Notes: generated from the letters alone by a model not told the origin. 30,380 bases of DNA from DASRHK01 sp035650495 (GCA_035650495.1 DASRHK010000158.1:1-30380), one strand, 5' to 3'. Shown: positions 7,334-15,731, counted from the stretch's first letter. Made by a program: numbers and translations.

Positions 7334-7792
7334 TCAGTTGCGGCTGAACACGTCGTTGAACGCGACGGAGACCGGATCCTCCGCCGACTTCGCCACCACG
7401 CGTCCGCGCGGGACGTCCATCACCAGCAGCGCGTTCGCGAGCGCGACCGCACGCTCGTGCGCCATCTTCCGGGCAGAGCCCTGCGTGCCGAGATCGCTCG
7501 AGTGGAAGGCGATCTCGATCTTCAGCTCGGGATCCTCCTTGAGCAGGTAGGCGATCTCCCGAACCTGCGCCTTCGATTGCGGATCGAGCCGCGCGGTGCC
7601 GTTGACGAACGCGATGTAGCAGCTGGTGCGGCCGGAGGTGCTGATCTCCCCGGCGAGATCCTGGGACGCCACCACTTGGCGTTTCGCGAGGTAGGCCGAG
7701 AGCGCATCGGACTCGGTGTCGCCAGCGAACGCGGAAGCGGCGGAGGCCATCAGCAGTGCGGTGACCAGGGTACAGCCATGGATGCGGTTCAT
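7334..7792 (-). CDS. Small periplasmic OmpA-like domain protein
   Basis: A 152-residue protein. The ATG at 7790-7792 follows an AGGAG ribosome site seven bases upstream; the longer open frame upstream is not needed. The signal peptide is MNRIHGCTLVTALLMASAASAFA with a Sec cleavage site and no lipobox Cys at the right place. The mature part resembles an OmpA C-terminal peptidoglycan-binding fold: a strand with FVNGTARLDPQSKAQVREIA, a KIEIAFHSS strand in place of the usual G-H-T-D, and a helix with ARKMAHERAVALANAL where OmpA has LSxxRAxxV. The key Asp/Arg of the diaminopimelate pocket look altered, so binding is uncertain. The likely terminator lies downstream and overlaps the convergent gene. 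Confidence 0.75.
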   Translation of the reverse strand: MNRIHGCTLVTALLMASAASAFAGDTESDALSAYLAKRQVVASQDLAGEISTSGRTSCYIAFVNGTARLDPQSKAQVREIAYLLKEDPELKIEIAFHSSDLGTQGSARKMAHERAVALANALLVMDVPRGRVVAKSAEDPVSVAFNDVFSRN

Positions 7793-7904
7793 GTGAGAAC
7801 TCCTGTGGGTGCAGCGTGCGATCGACCTGCGATGGGCAGGGCCATTTCCCCCGGATTCGATGCCTGTGGTCGCAGCACCAAACCTCGGGAAAATCGTGGA
7901 GCGC

Positions 7905-7945
7905 GACGTCCGTGCCCGCGTCCCCCAATTGGAGACGCGCACGTC
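7905..7945 (-). repeat. Long imperfect stem-loop at the end of the LuxR gene
   Basis: Three blocks pair in order: GACG/CGTC (7905-7908 with 7942-7945), TGC/GCA (7913-7915 with 7939-7941) and GCGTC/GACGC (7918-7922 with 7934-7938). A CCAATTGG palindrome (7925-7932) sits at the tip. It begins in the LuxR stop codon and has no U-tract. It may stabilise or end the esterase-LuxR transcript, or act as an operator upstream of the OmpA-like gene. Confidence 0.4.
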
Positions 7946-8525
7946 AGCGCAGCGCATGGGTGATCCTCACGAGCTCGGCCTGCCGCCGCGCGCCCGTCTT
8001 GGCCAGGATGCGGCGCAAGTGGGTGCGGGCCGTCTCGTAGGTGATCTGGTTCGCCGAGGCGATTTTCTTCAGCGGCACGCCCTCGGATAGCGTCTGCACG
8101 AGCTTGGCTTCGGCCTCGGTGAGCCCGTAGGCCGAGCGCAGCGCGGCCGTGCGATCCATCGGCTTGCTCAGCGGGTCGCTGATGAAGAGCAGCGCCACCG
8201 CGCCGAAAGCGCCTTGCAGCTCCGGCGGCAGCGGCTGGAGATTGAGCACCAGCGGCGGCTGCTCGAGGCGCGGCACGGCGATCGCCGGCAGCGGGAGGCA
8301 ATGCGCGAGCGCGGCCGCGAACATCGCCCGAGCGTCACCGGTGGCGGCGATCAGGCGATGCTCGGGCGACAGCGAAACGCCGACGCCTTCGCGCAGGATC
8401 CGCTCGGCGGCGCGATTGCAGTAGACGACCTTGCCGACGGCAGAGATCATCGTCACCGCTTCGCCCATCCGATCGAGTGCCTCGGCGAGCGCTTCGGCTT
8501 CGCGGCCACTGAGCGGCGCGTTCAT
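7944..8525 (-). CDS. LuxR-family regulator with PAS-like N-terminus
   Basis: A 193-residue transcription factor. The N-terminal half looks like a PAS-type sensor (LDRMGEAVTMISAVGKVVYC, then NRAAERIL). The C-terminus is a GerE/LuxR helix-turn-helix (YGLTEAEAKLVQTLSEG, then ANQITYETARTHLRRILAK), with the conserved T-x-x-E and V/A-x-x-H-L-x-x-I-x-x-K positions. There is no phospho-acceptor receiver domain, so a ligand or redox signal is more likely than phosphorylation. The ATG overlaps the stop of the upstream 46-residue membrane protein by four bases (ATGA), so it is translated as part of the esterase operon. It probably controls this operon or the divergent kinase-GMC operon; this is inference. 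Confidence 0.88.
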   Translation of the reverse strand: MNAPLSGREAEALAEALDRMGEAVTMISAVGKVVYCNRAAERILREGVGVSLSPEHRLIAATGDARAMFAAALAHCLPLPAIAVPRLEQPPLVLNLQPLPPELQGAFGAVALLFISDPLSKPMDRTAALRSAYGLTEAEAKLVQTLSEGVPLKKIASANQITYETARTHLRRILAKTGARRQAELVRITHALR

Positions 8526-8662
8526 GGCAGCGTCACCAGGCCGACGTCGCTCAGCGTGATCAGCGCATGATCGGCGCCGCGGACGAGGTTGAAGTAGCTC
8601 AGCAGCAACAGCAGCAGGGCGACCAGCACGAACTGGAACAGGACGAACAGGCGCGCGGCCAT
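8522..8662 (-). CDS. 46-residue single-pass membrane miniprotein
   Basis: A short open frame that runs nine bases after the esterase stop and overlaps the LuxR start by four bases (ATGA). The product begins MAARLFVLFQFVLVALLLLL and continues LSYFNLVRGADHALITL to end in a short polar tail. It has one clear transmembrane helix (about residues 5-24), with a positively charged Arg at position 4 and a soluble tail of about 22 residues. The tight coupling to both neighbours and the strongly hydrophobic, frame-specific composition argue that it is real. The ribosome site is weak, so translation may be coupled to the esterase stop. I know of no named family; a membrane anchor or regulatory partner for the LuxR protein or the esterase is possible. 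Confidence 0.7.
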   Translation of the reverse strand: MAARLFVLFQFVLVALLLLLLSYFNLVRGADHALITLSDVGLVTLP

Positions 8663-8671
8663 GGCACGCGC

Positions 8672-9694
8672 TCACTGCAGGAACGAGGCGATCTTCGCCT
8701 CGATCGCAGGATCGATCGCGCAATGGCCGCCGCTGTTGTGCAAGGGCGCGATCACGCTCACGCCGAGCAACGCGGCGGAGTTGGAGAGCTCGGTCGCGCC
8801 TTCCGCGAAGCCGAATTGATCGCCGTCGTTGTACCAGACGAACAGCGCCGGCGAGGTCGCGTTGAGCTGCGTCACCTGCGCGATCGGATCGTTGCGCGTC
8901 CAGTCGTCGACGGTGAGGCCACTCTCGTCCGCGCCCAGGATCGCGAGCCCTGCGCGCACGACCTTGTCGATCGCGCGGGTGCGCGTCACGTAGGCGGCGA
9001 TGTCCGGATCGCTGGAGAACGGATTGACGCTGGTGAACAGGCCCGGGCAGCCGAGCACGACTTTCTTGAACAGGTCGCCGCGGCGCTCCATCAGCAGCGC
9101 GGAGTTGTAGCTCCCCATCGATGCGCCCATCAGCAAGCGGCGCGTGACGCGCAGCGGGTTCGCGCTCTTCTCGGCCGCAGTGAGCAGCGCGGTCGTCGTG
9201 ATCTTCTTCTCGAGGTACGGCATCAGCCGCGTCGTGAAGAAGTCGAACAGCGCGGGATGCTTCGCGACGTAGGCGCTCGGCAGATCGGAGAGCGTCCAGC
9301 GCGGGCCGAAGCTGACGGCGATCGCGATCGGCGGCGTCACCTTCGCGGCCTGCCAGCCCTGCTTGACCTGCGCGTACCACTGGCTGTCGAGCAGCTGGCG
9401 CTCGTTGCCGCCGGCGCCGTGCAGGTAATAGAGGATCTTGGTGCGATCCACCGTCGCGCCGCGCTCCATGCACCACGAGAAGGTGATGTCGTCGAGCACG
9501 TCGTTGGCCACGCAGATGCGGCCCTGCGTCGTCGCTTTCGCGCTGGGCGCTGCTGGGGCGTTGGCGTCGGCGAATTCCGTGACCGCATCGACCTCGGGGT
9601 CGATCAACTGGGCCGGCGCGCGGGCCATGGCGAGGGACGAAGCGCAACAGAGGCTGAAGGCGAGGGCTCGAGCGAGCCGCGTGGTGAAGGTCAT
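8672..9694 (-). CDS. Exported alpha/beta-hydrolase esterase
   Basis: A 340-residue protein. The ATG at 9692-9694 (MTFTTRLARALAFSLCCASS) follows a GGGGAG/AGGA ribosome site. A Sec signal peptide ends near AMA-RA. The fold is that of the esterase D/antigen 85-like family (PF00756 type): oxyanion region YLHGAGGNE, nucleophile elbow GASMGSY with Ser near residue 191, acid candidates in WYNDGDQFGF, and the catalytic His in NSGGHCAI near the C-terminus. It should hydrolyse an ester outside the cytoplasm; the substrate is unknown. It is first in a three-gene unit with the miniprotein and LuxR regulator. Its leader can fold so that the ribosome site and the A of the start codon are paired (9694-9753). 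Confidence 0.88.
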   Translation of the reverse strand: MTFTTRLARALAFSLCCASSLAMARAPAQLIDPEVDAVTEFADANAPAAPSAKATTQGRICVANDVLDDITFSWCMERGATVDRTKILYYLHGAGGNERQLLDSQWYAQVKQGWQAAKVTPPIAIAVSFGPRWTLSDLPSAYVAKHPALFDFFTTRLMPYLEKKITTTALLTAAEKSANPLRVTRRLLMGASMGSYNSALLMERRGDLFKKVVLGCPGLFTSVNPFSSDPDIAAYVTRTRAIDKVVRAGLAILGADESGLTVDDWTRNDPIAQVTQLNATSPALFVWYNDGDQFGFAEGATELSNSAALLGVSVIAPLHNSGGHCAIDPAIEAKIASFLQ

Positions 9695-9753
9695 GTTCCT
9701 GCTCCCCGGAGAGGTGAACCCGGCGCTCGTCGAGCTGCGCCGGGGCAGGAACA
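9694..9753 (-). promoter_or_regulatory. Start-sequestering stem in the esterase leader
   Basis: In the minus-strand transcript TGTTCCTGC (plus 9745-9753) pairs perfectly with GCAGGAACA (plus 9694-9702). Three further C-G pairs follow beyond a bulged A, covering the GGGGAG ribosome site and the first base of the AUG. Inside the loop CCGGCGC and GCGCCGG form a nested 7 bp hairpin. The arrangement is what a translational switch or RNA thermometer would need. It is unproven, and the transcription start is not known. Confidence 0.5.
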
Positions 9754-9888
9754 AAACTATTCAGGCAGGCCCTCCAGGTCCTGACGAATTCCGGACGGAT
9801 TGCGGGGAAATTTGTGGCGGCGCGTCCCCGGACGCGGCAAGATGAGATGCATCTCGAGGCGCATTGGGACCTGTTCGGGGGAATGGGA

Positions 9889-11646
9889 ATGCCTCAAGCG
9901 ATGGTTGCGGAGGCGGCACCGCAGTCGCTGCGCTCGCGCGACGGAGAGCTCGTGCGGCTGATCGCCGAGCAGACCCACCGCGTGCCGACGGCGCGCTATC
10001 TTCCGAGCGGCCTGCTCGGGCTGCTGCTGCTGGAATACGTTCCGGCCTTCTACGCCGCCGCCTGGGTCCTCACGCTGTGGGCGGTCCTGTGGATCCGCAC
10101 CGCCGAGCTCCGGCGGCAACCGGAGGATCCGACCCGCTCCGATCGGCAGAAGCTGCGCCAGACGATGTGGCTGTTCCTTGCCACCACGATGGCGCAGGCC
10201 GCGTCGATGGGATTTTCCCCGTGGGTGCCCACTGCGGTCATGACCGTCATCACGGTCTATCTGGTCGGAACGCTCACGGCCAATCTGCATGCGACCGCCG
10301 GCTACCTGCCGGTGGTGCTGCCGATGTCATTTGCCACGCATGCCCCGATGGTCGTCGCGTGGTCCGTCAACTCCGAGTGGGGGCATTCGCTGACCGAGCG
10401 GATCCTCTTCTGCTCCGTGCTGTGCATGCTCCATGCGTCGACGATGCTGAGCCACGCGCGTGGCATCCACAGCGTCTTCATGGAGTCCTACGACATCCGA
10501 CTGCAGCAGCTCGAGCTGACGCGACGCTTGCAGCAGAGCGTCGAAGCGGCCGAGGAAGCCAATCGCGCGAAGACGCGCTTCCTCGCCGCCGCGAGCCACG
10601 ATCTGCGCCAGCCGCTGCACGCGCTGTCGCTGTTCTCGGGGTCCTTGTTGCTGCGTCCGCTCGAAGCGCGGACATCGGCGATCGCGCAACAGATCGACCA
10701 GGCCGTCGGCGCGCTGTCGTCGCAGTTCGATGCGCTCCTCGACGTCTCCAAGCTGGACGCTGGCATCGTCGAGAGGAAGATCACCACCGTTGCGCTGCAC
10801 GAGATGCTGCCGCAGCTCCGTTCGGAGTTCGCGCCGCAGGCGGAAGCGAAGCAATTGCATCTGGAGCTTCGCTGCCCGCCGGATCTGTGCGTGCGTACCG
10901 ATCCGATCCTGTTCGCGCGCATCGTCCGCAACCTGGTTTCCAACGCGGTGAAGTACACCAGCAGGGGGTCCATCCTGCTCAGCGCCGAATCGACGCCGCC
11001 GCATTGCGTGGTTGCCGTCACCGATACGGGACCCGGCATTCCGGAAGCCGAGCGGGAGCGCGTGTTCGAGGAGTTCTATCAGCTCGGCAATCCCGAACGT
11101 GATCGCAGCAAGGGGCTCGGCCTCGGTCTCGCGATCGTCCGGCGGCTGACCGAATTGCTCGAGGTCGAGCTGCGTCTGCAGTCCTCAATTGGGGAAGGCA
11201 GCCGGTTCTCCGTGTTGCTACCGTTGGCCGCAGACCTTGCGCATTCCCCGCCACGCGAGACGGAGGAGCCCGCCGCCGTGCAGCAGGACATCGACGTGCT
11301 CGTGATCGACGACGAGGAGACGATCCGGCTCGGCATGAAAAGCGTCCTCGAGGGGTTCGGTTTCGGTGTCTGCCTCGCATCGTCGACGGACGAGGCGCTG
11401 CTCGCAGCGGCCTCGAAGAAGCCGTCGATCGTGCTGGCGGACTTCCGCTTGCGCCGCGGCGATGGCGGCGTCCGCGCCATTCGCGCGCTGCGCGACCTGT
11501 GTCCCGGACTGCCGGCGCTGCTGATCAGCGGCGACACGGCGCCCGATCGTCTGCGTGAGGCGCACGAGGCTGGGGTCGAGCTGTTGCACAAGCCCGTCAA
11601 CGCCGTATTGCTGCGCGACTCGGTGCTCAAGGCCTTGCGCACATGA
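9889..11646 (+). CDS. Membrane hybrid sensor histidine kinase with C-terminal receiver
   Basis: About 585 residues. The ATG at 9889 has GGGGGA six bases upstream; in-frame GTG 9814, ATG 9847 and ATG 9883 are alternatives. The N-terminus has about five or six membrane helices with no periplasmic domain of note, so it may sense within the membrane. The kinase core follows: H-box AASHDLRQPLHALSLF with phospho-acceptor His near residue 237, N-box NLVSNAVKYT, G1 DTGPGIP and G2 KGLGLGLAIV. A receiver follows (VLVIDDEE, phospho-acceptor Asp near residue 518 in VLADFRL, LLISGDT, KPV). There is no output domain, so the phosphate likely moves on to another protein; the wHTH-REC-LuxR regulator encoded at the end of this operon is the obvious candidate. 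The stop overlaps the next ATG by four bases. Confidence 0.93.
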   Translation: MPQAMVAEAAPQSLRSRDGELVRLIAEQTHRVPTARYLPSGLLGLLLLEYVPAFYAAAWVLTLWAVLWIRTAELRRQPEDPTRSDRQKLRQTMWLFLATTMAQAASMGFSPWVPTAVMTVITVYLVGTLTANLHATAGYLPVVLPMSFATHAPMVVAWSVNSEWGHSLTERILFCSVLCMLHASTMLSHARGIHSVFMESYDIRLQQLELTRRLQQSVEAAEEANRAKTRFLAAASHDLRQPLHALSLFSGSLLLRPLEARTSAIAQQIDQAVGALSSQFDALLDVSKLDAGIVERKITTVALHEMLPQLRSEFAPQAEAKQLHLELRCPPDLCVRTDPILFARIVRNLVSNAVKYTSRGSILLSAESTPPHCVVAVTDTGPGIPEAERERVFEEFYQLGNPERDRSKGLGLGLAIVRRLTELLEVELRLQSSIGEGSRFSVLLPLAADLAHSPPRETEEPAAVQQDIDVLVIDDEETIRLGMKSVLEGFGFGVCLASSTDEALLAAASKKPSIVLADFRLRRGDGGVRAIRALRDLCPGLPALLISGDTAPDRLREAHEAGVELLHKPVNAVLLRDSVLKALRT

Positions 11647-14600
11647 GCGAGCCGGCCGGCGTCACCGAGCGCAAGGAGAGCCAGGGGACGAGCCCGTCGG
11701 ACCAGAGCAGCCGCTGGCTCTCGCGCGAATTCGCCGAGCTGGCGGCGCGTCGCGGAATCTGGTCGGAGTACGCGGACGGGACCGTCGCCGCGTTCGACGT
11801 CCTCATCGTCGGCAGCGGCTATGGCGGCGCCGTTGCGGCCTGGGAGCTCGCTGACTGGCGCGACGGCAAGCCGAGGCTCACGGTTGGTGTCCTCGAGCGC
11901 GGACGCGAATATCTGCCTGGCGCTTTCCCGGCGCGGATGGCTGATCTGCCCAAGCATCTGCGCGGAAGCTTCGCCGGTAAGCGCCGAGGCGGCGAGCAGC
12001 TGTTCGACATCCGCGCCGGCGCCGATGTGAACGTCGTCCTGGCCAACGGGCTCGGTGGCGGCTCGCTGATCAATGCGGGCGTGATGGAGACACCGGCGGC
12101 GCAGATCTTCGACAAGGGGTGGCCTGCCGGCCTGACGCGCGCTGCGCTGCAGCCTTTCTACGACGAGGCGCGCGAGCTTTTGGGTGCGCCCAAGACGAAC
12201 ACGATCGGGTCGCATAAGGACGGCCAGCGGCCGAAAAAGACCGACCTGCTCAACGAGATGGCCGGCAGCCGCCCTTTCCACGAAGCGGTAATCACCGTTG
12301 CGATGAAGGACGCGTACGAAACGAGCGGCGGCGTGAAGCTCGAGCCGTGCAAGCTCTGTGGCGATTGCGCCGCCGGATGCAACTACTCCGCCAAGGAGTC
12401 GCTCGATACCAACCTGCTCGTGGGCGCGGTGCGGCAGGGCGTCGACGTTTTCTGCGGCGCGACCGTTCTGCGCCTCGAGCGCAGCGCCAAAGCACCGCAG
12501 CTCTGGTGCGTGCAGGTCGTTCACACCGATCCCAAGATGCAGGCTCGCGAGGGCAAGCCGCGATGGATCGCCGCGAGCACCGTCATCCTTGCAGCGGGAA
12601 CGCTGGGCTCCACCGAGATCCTTCTGCGCTCGCAGCGCGACACGACCCGAGGCTTGCGGTTCTCCACGGCGCTCGGCAAGCGCTTCTCGGCCAATGGCGA
12701 CTCGCTCCTTTTTGGCTACAACTACGACAGGCTCGCGAATGCGTTCGCGAACGAGGACGACGCGCCGGACGATCGCAAGGTCGGCCCGACGATCACCGGC
12801 GTGATCGAGGCCGGATCGCAGGGCGACGGATCGTCGTCGCCGATCACCGTGGAAGAGATGGCCATCCCAGGGCCGATTCGGCGCTTCGCCGAGGAAGTCA
12901 TCGTGACCTCGAATACGCTCCAGGAGCTCGGCGAATTCGATTGCACGACTCACGATCGCGGCCACCCGCCGGACGACGCCTTCGCGGTGCATCCGGAAAA
13001 GATCAAGCGCACTGCGATCTTCGCGGCAATGGGCGACGACGGCGCCGGTGGTCATCTGCAGCTCTCGCAATGCGCTGACGAAGCCGGTGACGGACAGATC
13101 GACGTCATCTGGCCCGAAGCGAAGCGGCATCCGCTATTCCAGGGCCAGCTCGAGCTCTTGAAGGCGATGACGGGCGAAAAGGAATCCGGCAAGAGGAGCC
13201 TCGCCGGCGATGGCCGCACGCTCGCGAATCCGCTGTGGCAATTCCTGCCGCCCGACATGGAATTCCTCGTGGGCGATCAGCGCGGTCCCATCGTCACCGT
13301 GCATCCGCTCGGTGGCTGCGGCATGGCGGACGCCCGCGACACGGGCGTCGTCAACCAGTGGGGGGCGGTCTTCAATGCCGACGGCCAACGCACTGACGAC
13401 GTGCACGCTGGCCTGTATGTGCTCGACGGCTCCATCATCCCGACTTCGTTGTGCACGAATCCGGCGCTGACCATCACCGCGCTCGCTCTGCGCGCAATGC
13501 GCAAGCTGCGCGGGCGGGACGCGGCGCCGGGGAAGCCGAAGTGGCAAGCGCAGCGGCGGCCTTTGATCGCCAACGTCGCGACGCAGATCGCCAGCCGTTC
13601 GAAGACACGGACGGAAGTGGAGTTCACCGAGCGGCTATCGGGACGCGTGCGCCTGGGTCGCGAGAAGTGCTGGGTGGAGCTCACGCTCACCTACGACCCG
13701 CTGCCGATCCGCAACTTGTTCGCCCCCAACCGCGACACCGGTGGCGCGATGAGTGACGCAGTGCTGAAGATCGCGAAGAGCGCGGAGGGCGAGAAGAAAC
13801 AGAAAGAGCGCGGGCAGCTGCGCATTTTCCTGGAGAAGGATTGGCGCGCATACAAGCGCGCATGCCGGCATGGAGCGGACGTTGCTACACGCGCCGCGCT
13901 GCTCAAGCACTCCGCGCGCTTCTATGTCAGCGGCGAGCTCGTCGTCATGGAGCGCGAGCCGTCGCGACCACTGCGCCGGCTGCTCCGCGGTGCTTGCGCA
14001 TGGGCGCTCAATCGCGGCGTGCGCGACATCGTGCTCGACCTCCTGGAATCGCGCGACTTCAATCCCAAGCGCTTTTACCAGCGTCTGGTCGGGATGTTGA
14101 AGCTGGCGACGCGCGCCGGCGAAGTGCGGATGTTCCGCTACGGCCTGCGCATCGACGAGGCGCTGGAAGCCAGCTCACGCGCCGAGCTTGCGCAGCTGTG
14201 CCGGAGTTTCGTCGGCGAGACGGTGCAGGGCATCAAGCGGATCACTTATGCGCGTCCCAGCAATCCCTGGCGCCAGCTGCAGGAGCTGACGCTCACCCGA
14301 TTTCCCGCGCTGCGCGGGCGCGATCAGGTCTTGACGCTGGACCCGCAATATCTCGCCACGCGGGGCCGGCCGCTGTTCGGGATCGTTGCGCAGCGGGAAC
14401 ATGCGGAGGCGCTGCTGGACGTCGTGTCGCTCGCGGGCTATCTCGCGCGCATGCTGCTCAACATCCATGTGTGGAGCGCGCGCAAGCCCGATGCGCCGAA
14501 GGCGCAAAACGTTCGACGGCTTCCCGGCAAGCTGCCCAAGCTTCGCGATCCGGAGATTCACACGATCGAAGTGGATCGATTGAAGGACCAGCCGGTCCTC

Positions 14601-15731
14601 ATCCGGCTCACGCGGTATCGGGGCGACACGCTCGCTCCGGAGCTGCCGCCGATCATCATGTTCCACGGCTACAGCGCGAGCGGCACGACGTTCGCGCATC
14701 CGTTGCTCAATCCGAGCATGGCCGCGTTCCTCGTCGATCGCGGGCGCGACGCGTGGGTGGTGGACATGCGTTCGAGCTGCGGCATGCCCACCGGCGCGCT
14801 GCCGTGGACCATGGAGCGGGTCGGGTTGATGGATATTCCGGCGGCGATCGACTACGTCTGGTGGAAGACGGGCGAGCGCAAGCTCGACGTGATCGCCCAC
14901 TGCATGGGCGCAGTCATGTTCTCGATGGGCGTGCTCTCCGCCGATCGCGGCGAGGTCAAGGAGCTGCTGAGCGCGCGCGATCTCGACCCCGGACCGATGC
15001 AGCTCCAGGGCGATCGTTTCCGCGATGCACGCAAGGCGCTGCCGATGCGCATCCGCCGCGCTGTGCTCTCGCAGAATGGGCCGTTACCGATCTTCACGCA
15101 GCCCAACATCTTCCGCGGGTATGTCATGTCGTATTTCGCGCAGATGTTCGGATCGCTGCCCTACGCGTTCCGTCCCGAGCCCGAGCAGGGGCTCGCGCTG
15201 GATCTCATGGACCGGCTGTTCGCGACCGTTCCATATCCAAACGCAGAGCTCGAGCGCGAGAACTCCTGGCGCGTGTGCAAGAGCACGCGTTACGCCGGCA
15301 CGCGGCATCGCATTGACGCGCTCTACAACCGTTCCTTCAAGCTCGCGAACCTGAGCGCCCAGGTGCTCGAGAACATCGACGACTTCTTCGGTCCGATGAA
15401 CCTCGACACGCTGTCGCAGGTCATCCAGTTCGCTCAGCACGAGACGATCACCAATCGTGCCGGGCGCAATCGCTTCGTGTCGCGCGATCGGCTGCGCGAG
15501 CTGTGGAGGTTCCCGACGATGAGCGTGCATGCGGACCAGAACGGCCTTGCCGACGTCGCGACGCTCGATCGGATGGCCGCCGTATTTCGCGATGCCGGCG
15601 TCAATTGGCGCGGCGTCAAGCTCTACGGTCGCGGTCATCAGGATTCGGTGATCGGCGAGGGCCTCGAATTTCTGTTCCGCCGCATCGGCAGGTTCCTCGA
15701 GGTCTCCGACCAGGCGCTCGAGCATGCGTAA
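11643..15731 (+). CDS. Fusion of GMC flavo-oxidoreductase (ChoD-like) and alpha/beta hydrolase
   Basis: A 1362-residue protein without a signal peptide. Residues 1-640 are a GMC oxidoreductase of the cholesterol oxidase/ChoD type: FAD Rossmann loop VLIVGSGYGGAVAAWELA near 55, NGLGGGSLINAGVM near 140, CKLCGDCAAGC at 236-246 (Cys 236, 239, 242, 246) and the C-terminal HPLGGCGMAD near 552. Residues about 640-1000 are a linker domain I do not recognise. Residues about 1000-1362 are an alpha/beta hydrolase: MFHGYSASGTTF oxyanion region, nucleophile elbow AHCMGA with Cys1087 where lipases have Ser, candidate acid Asp1298 and His1332 (GRGHQD). A single polypeptide that oxidises an alcohol or sterol and cleaves or transfers an acyl group is plausible. 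It overlaps the kinase gene by four bases and the next gene by eight. Confidence 0.88.
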   Translation: MSEPAGVTERKESQGTSPSDQSSRWLSREFAELAARRGIWSEYADGTVAAFDVLIVGSGYGGAVAAWELADWRDGKPRLTVGVLERGREYLPGAFPARMADLPKHLRGSFAGKRRGGEQLFDIRAGADVNVVLANGLGGGSLINAGVMETPAAQIFDKGWPAGLTRAALQPFYDEARELLGAPKTNTIGSHKDGQRPKKTDLLNEMAGSRPFHEAVITVAMKDAYETSGGVKLEPCKLCGDCAAGCNYSAKESLDTNLLVGAVRQGVDVFCGATVLRLERSAKAPQLWCVQVVHTDPKMQAREGKPRWIAASTVILAAGTLGSTEILLRSQRDTTRGLRFSTALGKRFSANGDSLLFGYNYDRLANAFANEDDAPDDRKVGPTITGVIEAGSQGDGSSSPITVEEMAIPGPIRRFAEEVIVTSNTLQELGEFDCTTHDRGHPPDDAFAVHPEKIKRTAIFAAMGDDGAGGHLQLSQCADEAGDGQIDVIWPEAKRHPLFQGQLELLKAMTGEKESGKRSLAGDGRTLANPLWQFLPPDMEFLVGDQRGPIVTVHPLGGCGMADARDTGVVNQWGAVFNADGQRTDDVHAGLYVLDGSIIPTSLCTNPALTITALALRAMRKLRGRDAAPGKPKWQAQRRPLIANVATQIASRSKTRTEVEFTERLSGRVRLGREKCWVELTLTYDPLPIRNLFAPNRDTGGAMSDAVLKIAKSAEGEKKQKERGQLRIFLEKDWRAYKRACRHGADVATRAALLKHSARFYVSGELVVMEREPSRPLRRLLRGACAWALNRGVRDIVLDLLESRDFNPKRFYQRLVGMLKLATRAGEVRMFRYGLRIDEALEASSRAELAQLCRSFVGETVQGIKRITYARPSNPWRQLQELTLTRFPALRGRDQVLTLDPQYLATRGRPLFGIVAQREHAEALLDVVSLAGYLARMLLNIHVWSARKPDAPKAQNVRRLPGKLPKLRDPEIHTIEVDRLKDQPVLIRLTRYRGDTLAPELPPIIMFHGYSASGTTFAHPLLNPSMAAFLVDRGRDAWVVDMRSSCGMPTGALPWTMERVGLMDIPAAIDYVWWKTGERKLDVIAHCMGAVMFSMGVLSADRGEVKELLSARDLDPGPMQLQGDRFRDARKALPMRIRRAVLSQNGPLPIFTQPNIFRGYVMSYFAQMFGSLPYAFRPEPEQGLALDLMDRLFATVPYPNAELERENSWRVCKSTRYAGTRHRIDALYNRSFKLANLSAQVLENIDDFFGPMNLDTLSQVIQFAQHETITNRAGRNRFVSRDRLRELWRFPTMSVHADQNGLADVATLDRMAAVFRDAGVNWRGVKLYGRGHQDSVIGEGLEFLFRRIGRFLEVSDQALEHA

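Noticed and set aside
7944..9647. Continuous minus-strand frame of 567 codons suggesting an esterase-LuxR fusion
   Set aside because: Upstream of the LuxR ATG at 8525 this frame is out of register with the esterase and reads Arg-rich nonsense; the esterase uses another frame and ends at 8672.
8567..9784. Plus-strand open frame of 405 codons opposite the esterase
   Set aside because: Composition is dominated by Arg, Ala, Glu and Gln repeats without a fold; the minus strand has the esterase with signal peptide and nucleophile elbow.
9814..9888. Longer N-terminus of the histidine kinase starting at GTG 9814 or ATG 9847
   Set aside because: The extra residues are Arg-rich and not helical-membrane in character, and the ATG at 9889 has a better spaced GGGGGA; the question is not fully settled.
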